Shown here piece after piece: positions 36,783 to 44,545 of a DNA stretch of 49,709 bases. A program made the translations under genes and the position numbers. The number at the start of each line of letters is the position of its first letter. The stretch's first letter is position 1. Source of the stretch: Alphaproteobacteria bacterium (lineage in GTDB: Bacteria > Pseudomonadota > Alphaproteobacteria > Micavibrionales > Micavibrionaceae); contig JALEGH010000080.1 in the NCBI GenBank assembly GCA_022763065.1, positions 1-49,709 of the forward strand, in the 5' to 3' direction. Below the pieces are notes generated by a model. The model worked only from the letters and a program-made list of their open reading frames with translations, was not told where the DNA came from and did not search any database.

Positions 36783-36847
36783 CTTAAAAAATATATAAAA
36801 GACTACTCATTATGTCAATGATGTTGTTTCCTCCCTTGTAAAACCAC

Positions 36848-36876
36848 TTGCGGTCTTACCCACCATTTCCTATAAA
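36848..36876 (+). promoter_or_regulatory. Promoter of the SRP RNA gene
   Basis: TTGCGG (36848-36853) and TATAAA (36871-36876) are 17 bases apart. The start point would be about 36883, exactly where the RNA begins. Confidence 0.75.
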
Positions 36877-36882
36877 TACCAA

Positions 36883-36978
36883 TGGAAGGTCGGCTTGGGC
36901 GAGATCTCGCCGAACCCGGTCAGGTCCGAAAGGAAGCAGCCGCAGGTGAATTTTTTCGGGTCATGTCCGGCCTTCCAC
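36883..36978 (+). ncRNA. ffs: 4.5S signal recognition particle RNA
   Basis: The SRP RNA binds Ffh and FtsY to deliver membrane proteins. The conserved apical domain GGTCAGGTCCGAAAGGAAGC followed by AGCCGCAGGTG is present, with the GGAA tetraloop replaced by GAAA-type closing. The ends TGGAAGG and CCTTCCA pair to close the long hairpin. A promoter lies just upstream and a run of six Ts (36985-36990) just downstream. As in many proteobacteria it is near dnaX, here separated by one gene. Confidence 0.95.
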
Positions 36979-37122
36979 TCCTGCTTTTTTGCCCGCTCTC
37001 TGAAAAAGGATAAGCCTGTGGATATCTCGGGGATATTCTGCTGCTCTTCTGCCTTAAATACGATGAATCAGGCATCATAATACTTAGCGTAGTAATGGGA
37101 CTTCTTTTTTTAAGTTAAAAGA

Positions 37123-38196
37123 ATGCATACCCTGATGACCAATACTCAAAAATCGCTTATTACCCCTCTTTTCTACCCCACTATTGTTATTTCCGATCTT
37201 CATTTAGGCAAAGGCAGCGTTGTCGAAGCCGAACTTCTGGTTGAATTTCTGGAAAACATGGATTGCGAGACCCTTATCCTGAATGGTGACGTCATTGATG
37301 GTTGGTATCTGGAGAAGAAAAAACATAAAAACTTCCCGGAGATGCATGCCCGTGTTTTAGATATCATCAATTATAAGGCCGCGCACGGCACCCGTGTTAT
37401 CTATATCCCCGGCAATCACGATGAGCGTCTGAGATATAAATCCCGCGAGGAAATGGAACAAAAACGGATGGATCGCGCCAAGCCTAATTTCGCGGAGTTG
37501 ATCGATTTCAAACATAAAAGTAAAAAAACGGGACGGATCGTATCTTGCCCGATCGAGTTCCTCTCCGATATGGTTTACCGCGACAAGGCCAAACGGAAAT
37601 TACGCGTTCTCCATGGTGATATTTTCGACCCTCCCTGGGTAACAGGCTCCCTATCTATATTGGGGGATAGAGGTTACGACGCCGCCATTGAAGCCAATGC
37701 CGTCTTTTCAGCCCTATTTAAAAGGTTTAACAGCGGTACCCGCTTTTCGATTGCCAAGTTTTTAAAATCCAAAACCAAGCATATGGTTGGCATCATCGCC
37801 AATTTCGAAACCGCCGCCCGCGACCTGCCCAAGGGGATTGACGGCATGGTGTGTGGCCATATCCATCACGCCGAAGTCACAGATAAGGATGGAAAGCTTT
37901 ATATTAATTCCGGTGACTGGGTGGAAAGCTGTACAGCCGCCGTTAATGACGAATATGGCAACTGGGACATTATCCATTGGGAGGAAATGCGCCTCAAATT
38001 AGGTCTGAACAAGAAAATTTCCGCTAAGAAAAAGGCAAAGCTCCATAAAGAAAAATACAAGGACTACCGGAAAATTACCAAAAAACAGCTCCGCATTGCC
38101 CAATATTTCTGGCCCGCCAAAAACCGGACAAAACTCCTCAAAAAAGTCGTCACCGGGAAAATGAAACCCAAAGAGCTTAAGCTCGAACCAGCTTGA
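37123..38196 (+). CDS. Metallophosphoesterase, UDP-2,3-diacylglucosamine diphosphatase (LpxH)-like
   Basis: The 357 residues carry the calcineurin-type metal motifs: SDLHLG (Asp25, His27), LNGDVIDGW (Asp56), GNHDE (Asn98, His99), LHGDIFD and CGHIHHAE. The pattern and order fit LpxH-type UDP-2,3-diacylglucosamine hydrolases of lipid A synthesis, although the protein is about 100 residues longer than E. coli LpxH. The C-terminal 80 residues are very basic (KKISAKKKAKLHKEKYKDYR), perhaps for membrane or nucleic acid contact. Met5 is an alternative start. Substrate not proven. Confidence 0.85.
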   Translation: MHTLMTNTQKSLITPLFYPTIVISDLHLGKGSVVEAELLVEFLENMDCETLILNGDVIDGWYLEKKKHKNFPEMHARVLDIINYKAAHGTRVIYIPGNHDERLRYKSREEMEQKRMDRAKPNFAELIDFKHKSKKTGRIVSCPIEFLSDMVYRDKAKRKLRVLHGDIFDPPWVTGSLSILGDRGYDAAIEANAVFSALFKRFNSGTRFSIAKFLKSKTKHMVGIIANFETAARDLPKGIDGMVCGHIHHAEVTDKDGKLYINSGDWVESCTAAVNDEYGNWDIIHWEEMRLKLGLNKKISAKKKAKLHKEKYKDYRKITKKQLRIAQYFWPAKNRTKLLKKVVTGKMKPKELKLEPA

Positions 38197-38253
38197 ATTT
38201 GATTTCCTCTCACTTGTTGCACTCCTTACGGAATCTCTTTACAACTCTTACCT

Positions 38254-39948
38254 ATGAGTGAAGAGCAAACCCCTTACCGTGTTTTGGCGCGCAAATACCG
38301 CCCGCAAAATTTTGACGATTTAATTGGTCAGGACGCGCTTGTGCGTACCCTGAAAAATGCGATTGAATCAGGCCGGATTGCGCATGCTTTTATGCTCACC
38401 GGTATTCGCGGTGTGGGGAAAACCACCACCGCGCGCATTATTGCCAAGGCTCTCAATTACACTGGTGCCGACGGAAATTCAGGCCCAACTACAGGACCAA
38501 CAGATGATTGTGAAATCTGCCAAGCCATTGCCGAAGACCGCCACCCGGATATACTGGAAATGGACGCCGCCAGCCGCACAGGTATTGATGATATCCGCGA
38601 AATTTTAGACGGTGTACGCTACGCCCCTACTTCCGCGCGCTATAAGATCTATATTATTGATGAAGTGCATATGCTCTCCAAGGCGGCCTTTAACGCGCTG
38701 CTCAAAACGCTGGAGGAACCGCCGGAGCATGTAAAATTCATCTTTGCCACCACGGAAATCAGAAAAGTACCCGTGACCGTCTTATCGCGTTGTCAGCGTT
38801 TTGATCTGCGCCGCATTGAAACACCTGTTTTAGCGGATTATTACAGCCAGATTGCCGAAAAAGAGAAAGTCAAAACCGAGCCAGATGCCCTTTCACTCAT
38901 CGCGCGGGCCGCAGATGGGTCGGTGCGTGACGGCTTAAGCCTGCTGGACCAAGCCATTGCCCTTGGTGATGGAAATGTGACACAAGAGCAGGTCAAGGAT
39001 ATGTTAGGACTGGCCGATAGAGCCTTGGTTCTGGATATTCTGGACCGGGCCTTGGGCGGAGAAATTTCAGGCGCGCTTGATATTATGGGCGATCTTTACA
39101 AAAAAGGCGCAGACCCTGTTGTGGTTTTGCAAGACCTCCTAGAGCTCGCCCATATTCTGACCAAAAAACGTGCCCTGCCGGCCAATGACCAAAGCGCTAT
39201 CTCCATGGTTGAAAGCGAATCAGAACGCATCAACGATATGGCCAATAAGCTCTCCATGCCAACATTGGGACGCACATGGCAAATCCTGCTCAAAAGCTTA
39301 AACGAAGTCAATGCCGCGCCAAATGCACAACAGGCCGCAGAAATGGTGATTATCCGCTTAGCTTATGCAACAGATCTTCCCGATCCGGCTGACTTGCTCA
39401 AAAAAATTGAAACGTCAGGAGCACCGGGGACAAGCGTTGCACCTGCCAATAATGCCGCAAGCGCACGTACGGCACCTCAAACTCCGGGCAAAGTAACCAA
39501 CCTCTCACCAGCGGCAGAACCAGTTCAAAATCCGACCCCCGCGCAGCCACAAGCCGCGTTGCAGCAGCACCATCAGACAAACGATGAACCCGGCAAGCTT
39601 GAAACCGTGGCCGATATTGTGAATTTGCTACAGGCAAATGGGGAGATGATTTTGGCCTCTCATGTGCGCTCTTACGTGCATTTGGTAAAGCTCGCACCAC
39701 AAAGTTTGGAGTTTCGCGCTGCCGAACATGCACCGCCGCGCCTGTCACAGGATTTGTCCGGCGCGCTAAAAGCCTTCACCGGAGAGCGTTGGGTCATTAC
39801 CCTATCAAACAAACAAGGAGAAGAGACGCTGGCGCAAGCGCAAGAACGTGCAGCGACTGAGTTGCGTGACCAGATACTGCAAGCACCACTTGCAAAAAAT
39901 ATCCTAAAGCTCTTCCCAGACGCCCAGTTGAAAGATATAAAAAGCTAA
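38254..39948 (+). CDS. dnaX: DNA polymerase III subunit tau (and possibly gamma)
   Basis: DnaX is the clamp-loader ATPase. The 564 residues hold the P-loop GIRGVGKT (50-57), IIDEVHMLS (Walker B), FIFATTEIRKVPVTVLSRCQ (sensor 1 and SRC), and then a Pro/Ala/Gln-rich linker at about 390-455 and a tau-specific C-terminal domain. Two of the four zinc Cys are missing: Tyr69 and Thr83 stand where other bacteria have Cys; Cys86 and Cys89 remain. Seven As at 39400-39406 end the ATPase part. A -1 slip there gives Lys-Lys-Asn-stop at residue 385, which would make a gamma-sized protein. ybaB follows after 34 bases. Confidence 0.97.
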   Translation: MSEEQTPYRVLARKYRPQNFDDLIGQDALVRTLKNAIESGRIAHAFMLTGIRGVGKTTTARIIAKALNYTGADGNSGPTTGPTDDCEICQAIAEDRHPDILEMDAASRTGIDDIREILDGVRYAPTSARYKIYIIDEVHMLSKAAFNALLKTLEEPPEHVKFIFATTEIRKVPVTVLSRCQRFDLRRIETPVLADYYSQIAEKEKVKTEPDALSLIARAADGSVRDGLSLLDQAIALGDGNVTQEQVKDMLGLADRALVLDILDRALGGEISGALDIMGDLYKKGADPVVVLQDLLELAHILTKKRALPANDQSAISMVESESERINDMANKLSMPTLGRTWQILLKSLNEVNAAPNAQQAAEMVIIRLAYATDLPDPADLLKKIETSGAPGTSVAPANNAASARTAPQTPGKVTNLSPAAEPVQNPTPAQPQAALQQHHQTNDEPGKLETVADIVNLLQANGEMILASHVRSYVHLVKLAPQSLEFRAAEHAPPRLSQDLSGALKAFTGERWVITLSNKQGEETLAQAQERAATELRDQILQAPLAKNILKLFPDAQLKDIKS

Positions 39949-39982
39949 ATTTTAATCCGTTTAAAACGAAAGGAACTCCCTC

Positions 39983-40303
39983 ATGGATATTCAACAAATG
40001 ATGCAACAGGCCAAAGTCATGCAAGATAAAATGCAAGTAATGCAAGAGGAGCTTGGCCAAGTTATTGTCGAGGGAACTGCAGGCGGCGGCGTTGTCAAAG
40101 CTTCCATGAGCTGTAAAGGCGAATGCCAGAGCATCTCAATTGATGATTCGATGATGGACCTCAACGAAAAAGAAGTGCTGGAAGACTTGATCAAGGCCGC
40201 GCTCAATGATGCAAAAGCAAAAGCGGATCAAAAACTGGCCGAAGAAACCCAAAAAATGATGCAAGAGATGGGGCTTCCTGCTGGCATGCAATTGCCAATG
40301 TAG
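39983..40303 (+). CDS. ybaB: YbaB/EbfC nucleoid-associated protein
   Basis: The 106-residue protein starts with MDIQQMMQQAKVMQDKMQVM and has the family core GTAGGGVVKASMSCKGECQS and LEDLIKAALNDAKAKADQK. YbaB/EbfC dimers bind DNA. The dnaX-ybaB order is standard. AAAGGAA lies before the ATG. recR, the usual next gene, is absent and xthA follows instead. Confidence 0.96.
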   Translation: MDIQQMMQQAKVMQDKMQVMQEELGQVIVEGTAGGGVVKASMSCKGECQSISIDDSMMDLNEKEVLEDLIKAALNDAKAKADQKLAEETQKMMQEMGLPAGMQLPM

Positions 40304-40311
40304 TTTTTCAA

Positions 40312-41109
40312 ATGCCAACCATCAAGATCGCAACATGGAACATCAACTCGGTGCGTTTGCGCGCACCTATTATAAAGCGGGTTATGAAAGAAATGTCACC
40401 AGACATTTTGTGCCTTCAGGAAACCAAATGCCCGGATGATGTTTTTCCCTTTGATGCGTTTAAGGATACAGGCTATGACCATATTCATATCCACGGAATG
40501 AAGTCCTATAACGGTCAGGCAATTTTCTCCAAAATTCCGTTTTTAAGCACCGACATCCACCACCGTGTCGGGCGGGAAGATTGTCGCCATATCGCTGCCA
40601 GCTTTAAGGAATTTGACCTACATAATCTTTATATTCCTGCTGGAGGAGATGAGCCAGACCCCGCAATCAACGACAAATATGCACATAAACTTGATTTCGT
40701 TGACGAAATGAGCGCGTGGTTTCCAAAGAATTACAAATCAAACAAGCCAATTGTAACATTGGGAGATTTCAACATTGCCCCCCAAGAACATGATGTCTGG
40801 TCCCACAAACAATTACGAAACGTTGTGTCTCACACTGAGCCAGAAATTACCCGCCTGAATAAAATGCTGGAAAGCCTCAAATGGACGGATGCCGTCCGTC
40901 ATTTCGTGCCCAGCGAGGAAAAATGTTATACGTGGTGGAGCTATCGCAATCGGGACTGGAAAAAATCAAACCGGGGACGACGCTTAGACCACATCTGGGT
41001 GACCGAGCCACTAGCCAAGAAGCTCAAACAACATGAAATCCTTACCAGCGCCCGCGATTGGGAAAAACCGTCAGATCATGTGCCGGTGATGATTGAATTG
41101 AAGCTATAA
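40312..41109 (+). CDS. xthA: Exodeoxyribonuclease III
   Basis: XthA is the AP endonuclease/3' exonuclease of base-excision repair. The 265 residues show KIATWNINSVRLR, LCLQETKCPDD (catalytic Glu), TLGDFNIAPQEHDVW and the final SDHVPV. TWWSYRNRDWKKSNRGRRLD is the conserved DNA-binding part. It begins 8 bases after ybaB and so is probably in the dnaX transcript, linking it to DNA metabolism. Confidence 0.97.
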   Translation: MPTIKIATWNINSVRLRAPIIKRVMKEMSPDILCLQETKCPDDVFPFDAFKDTGYDHIHIHGMKSYNGQAIFSKIPFLSTDIHHRVGREDCRHIAASFKEFDLHNLYIPAGGDEPDPAINDKYAHKLDFVDEMSAWFPKNYKSNKPIVTLGDFNIAPQEHDVWSHKQLRNVVSHTEPEITRLNKMLESLKWTDAVRHFVPSEEKCYTWWSYRNRDWKKSNRGRRLDHIWVTEPLAKKLKQHEILTSARDWEKPSDHVPVMIELKL

Positions 41110-41118
41110 CGCCACTCC

Positions 41119-41979
41119 ATGCCCGTACTATCGAACCCTTATTTGCAAGTTATTTTAGCCGGAGCCATATGGGGTTTAGGCGGTGCTTGTGTGAAGCTCA
41201 TCGGACTGCCTGCGACCTCTATTGCTTTTTTTCGCTGCGGATGCCCCGTCATAATTCTAACCCTTTTCTTTATTGCTATAAAATCAAATCCTTTTCACGG
41301 CAATATCAAGATGATGATGGGAGCGTCAGTCCTCAACGCTTTGCGGATTTATTTATTCTTTGTTGGTTTTCTTTACGCTCCGGTCAGTCAGGTTATTTTA
41401 ATACTTTATAGCTGGCCGGTATTCTCGACCCTGTATGCCTATCTTTTTTTGAAAGAAAAAATATCCAGTAAAAAGATCGGGCTGCTTTTTTGTGCTTTCA
41501 CAGGCATGGCCATCATCTTTTCAGGTCAATATCATATAGGTGAACCCGACCCAAAAGCACTTATCGGGTTAACCGCTATGCTCTTTCATTCCATGATCTA
41601 CGCTGCCACTATTGTTATTTTCAAAAAAGAAATTAATAACTATTCCAAATGGGAAACCATATTTTTTCAATGTTTTGTCGGAGCCATCGTGTTTTTCCCT
41701 TTTCTTTTTATTAACGAGCCTCCCCCTGAATTCTGGCAAATCAACATATCCATCATTTATGGAGGTGTTCTGGGTATCGGTTCCTTTGCACTGTTTTTTG
41801 CCGCGATGAGAAAATTGGATACCGTAAGCATTTCGATTCTCTCTTATAGCGAGATATTAATCGCGATCCTCTTTGGCATTTTCCTGTTTAACGAGCCCGT
41901 CACATGGAACATGGCACTGGGTGGTACCCTTATTGTGATCAGCGCCTATATTTTGACACGGTATAAAGATAAAATCTAA
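41119..41979 (+). CDS. EamA/DMT-family membrane transporter
   Basis: The 286 residues form about ten membrane helices in two homologous halves, the EamA (drug/metabolite transporter) layout. The first half starts LQVILAGAIWGLGGACVKL and includes VLNALRIYLFFVGFLYAPVS; the second includes IYGGVLGIGSFALFFAAMRK and ILIAILFGIFLFNEPVTWN. The transported compound is unknown. It begins 9 bases after xthA. Its TAA stop overlaps the DUF1674 TAG stop in CTAA. Confidence 0.92.
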   Translation: MPVLSNPYLQVILAGAIWGLGGACVKLIGLPATSIAFFRCGCPVIILTLFFIAIKSNPFHGNIKMMMGASVLNALRIYLFFVGFLYAPVSQVILILYSWPVFSTLYAYLFLKEKISSKKIGLLFCAFTGMAIIFSGQYHIGEPDPKALIGLTAMLFHSMIYAATIVIFKKEINNYSKWETIFFQCFVGAIVFFPFLFINEPPPEFWQINISIIYGGVLGIGSFALFFAAMRKLDTVSISILSYSEILIAILFGIFLFNEPVTWNMALGGTLIVISAYILTRYKDKI

Positions 41980-42143
41980 AAATCACTGCACCTGCCGCCG
42001 TGTTCCCAATCACCATAGCGGGTTGGCTCTGGCCCTTTGGCGCCACCAAATTCTTGTTCCTTAGGCGAAGAATTATCTTTTTCCTTGCTTATCTCTTCAC
42101 TCTGTTTTTCGCTTTGTTTTTTGCTTGGCTTTTTATCTGGCAT
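41976..42143 (-). CDS. DUF1674 family protein (SDHAF4-like)
   Basis: The 55-residue protein ends with GPEPTRYGDWEHGGRCSDF, which is the diagnostic C-terminus of the DUF1674/SDHAF4 family; the mitochondrial member assists maturation of the succinate dehydrogenase flavoprotein. The N-terminal 30 residues are Lys/Ser/Glu-rich and probably disordered. The start ATG at 42143 has AAAGGAG upstream; a longer frame has none. The gene faces chorismate mutase with 17 bases between start codons. Confidence 0.88.
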   Translation of the reverse strand: MPDKKPSKKQSEKQSEEISKEKDNSSPKEQEFGGAKGPEPTRYGDWEHGGRCSDF

Positions 42144-42160
42144 CGTTAAACTCCTTTGAC

Positions 42161-42460
42161 ATGGAGATATTAAAACCTTACCGCGCAAAAATCGACCAAA
42201 TTGATGATCAAATCGTTGATCTTTTGTCCGCGCGCGAAGAAATCATCCGCGAGGTTGGTGAACTTAAATTTCGGGAAAATATCGCGCCTATTCTGCAAGA
42301 CCGAGTGGATGAGGTACGGGAACGCTGTATTGCGCGCGCCGTCCAAAAAGGCGCAAACCCCGAACTCATCAAAGAACTCTACACCCGCATCATAGATTAT
42401 TCCTGTGATTTGGAACAGATCATCGCCGATGATTTAAAAAACCAGCAAAAAGCCGGTTAA
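42161..42460 (+). CDS. Chorismate mutase, AroQ type
   Basis: The 99 residues form an all-helical AroQ-class chorismate mutase, which makes prephenate for Phe and Tyr synthesis. The N-terminal MEILKPYRAKIDQIDDQIVD and LLSAREEIIREVGELKF hold the usual active-site Arg and Lys. The ATG at 42161 has no clear binding site because the upstream bases are the complement of the DUF1674 site. It ends directly before the rsmB start. Confidence 0.9.
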   Translation: MEILKPYRAKIDQIDDQIVDLLSAREEIIREVGELKFRENIAPILQDRVDEVRERCIARAVQKGANPELIKELYTRIIDYSCDLEQIIADDLKNQQKAG

Positions 42461-43786
42461 ATGGAACCAAAACAAGACCCTTCACACGACCAAGGCCTTC
42501 CTGCACGCCAAGTAGCCTTCCATATACTGTATGAAATATTAGAGCGTAAAAACCCAATGGACCAGGTCCTCGTCCGGCATGAAGGATTTGCCAATCTTCC
42601 TCCGCAAGACCGCGCCCTTGCCCGTATGATCGTCGCAACAACACTCCGGCATAAAGGGCAAATTGATGCCTGCATAAATAAGGCACTCACACAAAAAGAA
42701 CCGCTCAAACCCCGCTCCTTACAAATTCTGCTTTATGTTGGTATCACGCAAATTTTATTTATGGACGTTGCCGACCATGCCGCCGTTGACACGAGCGTTA
42801 CCCTTGCCAAACAAGAAAACATGTCGCGGCAAAGCGGGCTGGTCAATGCCATTTTACGGCGTATGACAAGTGAAGGGCGGGAGTGGATTAAAACACTTGA
42901 TCCTGTCCAAAATAATATTCCGCTCTGGCTCTTACAAAGCTGGATTAAAGATTACGGATTGCCGGAGGCGCAACAGATTGCCATGGCCTCATTAACCGAA
43001 GCCAGTGTAGATATCAGCATTAAAAATAAAGATGAGCTTGAATACTGGGCCGGGGAGTTGGAGGCACAAATTCTACCCACCGGATCACTGCGCCGGACAA
43101 GCGGTGGAAATATCACGCAACTTAGCGGATTTGAAGAAGGAAGCTGGTGGGTTCAAGATGCCGCCGCCGCCCTACCTGTTTTGCTTGCGGGTGATCTTAC
43201 AGGAAAAACCGCAATTGACCTGTGCGCCGCACCCGGTGGAAAGACAGCGCAATTAGCCGCTCGCGGCACCCATGTGATGGCTGTTGATCGCTCCGCCAAG
43301 CGTTTGGAAAAGCTCAAAGAAAATATGGAACGCTTAAAGCTTCAAGGTCATGTAACCGTCACCGCCGCAGATGGCGCCGTTTGGCAACCGCCTGAGCCGG
43401 TTGATATTGTCCTGCTCGATGCGCCTTGCAGTGCAACAGGAACTCTCAGACGTCATCCAGATGCGATGTATTTAAAATCGGAGCAAGATATCACCCGCTT
43501 GATGGATATTCAAAAGCGCCTGCTTGATAACGCCGCGCAAATGCTCAAACCCGGCGGAATGCTCATTTATTGCACTTGCTCCCTTCAAAAAGCCGAAAGC
43601 GAAGAACAAATCGAAAACTTCCTGAATACCCATCCTGATTTCAACCGCTCCCCTATCACGGTCAATGAAATAGGAGGCTTAGAGCAACTCATCAATGATA
43701 ATGGTGAAATTCGTAGCCTCCCCTATCATCTTGCCCCGCAAGGAGGAATTGACGGCTTTTTTGTTGCCCGCCTCCAAAAAGGATAA
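42461..43786 (+). CDS. rsmB: 16S rRNA (cytosine(967)-C5)-methyltransferase
   Basis: RsmB methylates C967 of 16S rRNA. The 441 residues have an N-terminal NusB-like RNA-binding domain (about 14-140; ARQVAFHILYEILERKNPMD) and a SAM methyltransferase domain with IDLCAAPGGKTAQLA. The catalytic Cys lies in CTCSLQ (about 371-373), with the partner Cys325 in DAPCSATG. The ATG follows the chorismate mutase stop without a gap, so translation is probably coupled. Confidence 0.95.
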   Translation: MEPKQDPSHDQGLPARQVAFHILYEILERKNPMDQVLVRHEGFANLPPQDRALARMIVATTLRHKGQIDACINKALTQKEPLKPRSLQILLYVGITQILFMDVADHAAVDTSVTLAKQENMSRQSGLVNAILRRMTSEGREWIKTLDPVQNNIPLWLLQSWIKDYGLPEAQQIAMASLTEASVDISIKNKDELEYWAGELEAQILPTGSLRRTSGGNITQLSGFEEGSWWVQDAAAALPVLLAGDLTGKTAIDLCAAPGGKTAQLAARGTHVMAVDRSAKRLEKLKENMERLKLQGHVTVTAADGAVWQPPEPVDIVLLDAPCSATGTLRRHPDAMYLKSEQDITRLMDIQKRLLDNAAQMLKPGGMLIYCTCSLQKAESEEQIENFLNTHPDFNRSPITVNEIGGLEQLINDNGEIRSLPYHLAPQGGIDGFFVARLQKG

Positions 43787-43881
43787 TTGATATCCTTGCC
43801 AAAGAAAGGTAGACTTAGGGTTGTGGGTTTTTTCCCGCTCTCTTTTCTTTATTTACACTCAAAATCACGAAAGTCTTCAAG

Positions 43882-44535
43882 ATGTCGCAAATCAAGATTG
43901 CACCATCCATTCTATCCGCAGATTTTAGCCAACTGGGAGCTGAGATCGAAGCCATTGATAAGGCCGGTGCGGATTATATCCATATTGATGTCATGGATGG
44001 CCACTTTGTACCTAACCTGACCTTTGGCGCGCCGATCGTCAAATATGTGCGCAAAAATTCTCAGAAAATTTTTGACGTGCATCTTATGATCGCACCTGCG
44101 GACCCTTATTTGCAAGATTTTGCCGATGCGGGAGCGGACATTATCACCATCCATGCCGAGGCTGGTCCGCACATCCACCGCTCTCTACAAGCCATCCGGG
44201 CCATAGGGAAAAAGGCAGGGGTTTCTCTAAACCCCGGTACAGCAACCCATGTGCTCGACCATGTTATGGATTTGGTTGATCTGATTTTAATCATGACGGT
44301 CAATCCGGGGTTCGGCGGGCAAAAATTTATCCCTCTTTTGGATAAAATAGCAGATGTACGCAGTCGCATTGAAGCCACAGGCCGTGACATTGACCTGCAA
44401 GTTGACGGCGGCATCACGCCAGACACCGCCAAACAGGTTATCAAGGCCGGAGCCAACGTTCTCGTTGCCGGTACTTCTGTCTTCAAAGACGGGCCTGAGA
44501 AGTACGCCGAAAACATCAACGCCTTAAGAGGATAA
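43882..44535 (+). CDS. rpe: Ribulose-phosphate 3-epimerase
   Basis: Rpe interconverts ribulose-5-phosphate and xylulose-5-phosphate. The 217 residues show [14 protein letters not shown], the metal-binding [35 protein letters not shown] and [12 protein letters not shown]. The length is typical. It follows rsmB after 95 bases without a clear promoter and precedes the heparinase-family gene by 10 bases. Confidence 0.98.
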   Translation: MSQIKIAPSILSADFSQLGAEIEAIDKAGADYIHIDVMDGHFVPNLTFGAPIVKYVRKNSQKIFDVHLMIAPADPYLQDFADAGADIITIHAEAGPHIHRSLQAIRAIGKKAGVSLNPGTATHVLDHVMDLVDLILIMTVNPGFGGQKFIPLLDKIADVRSRIEATGRDIDLQVDGGITPDTAKQVIKAGANVLVAGTSVFKDGPEKYAENINALRG

Positions 44536-44545
44536 AACCAAACCA

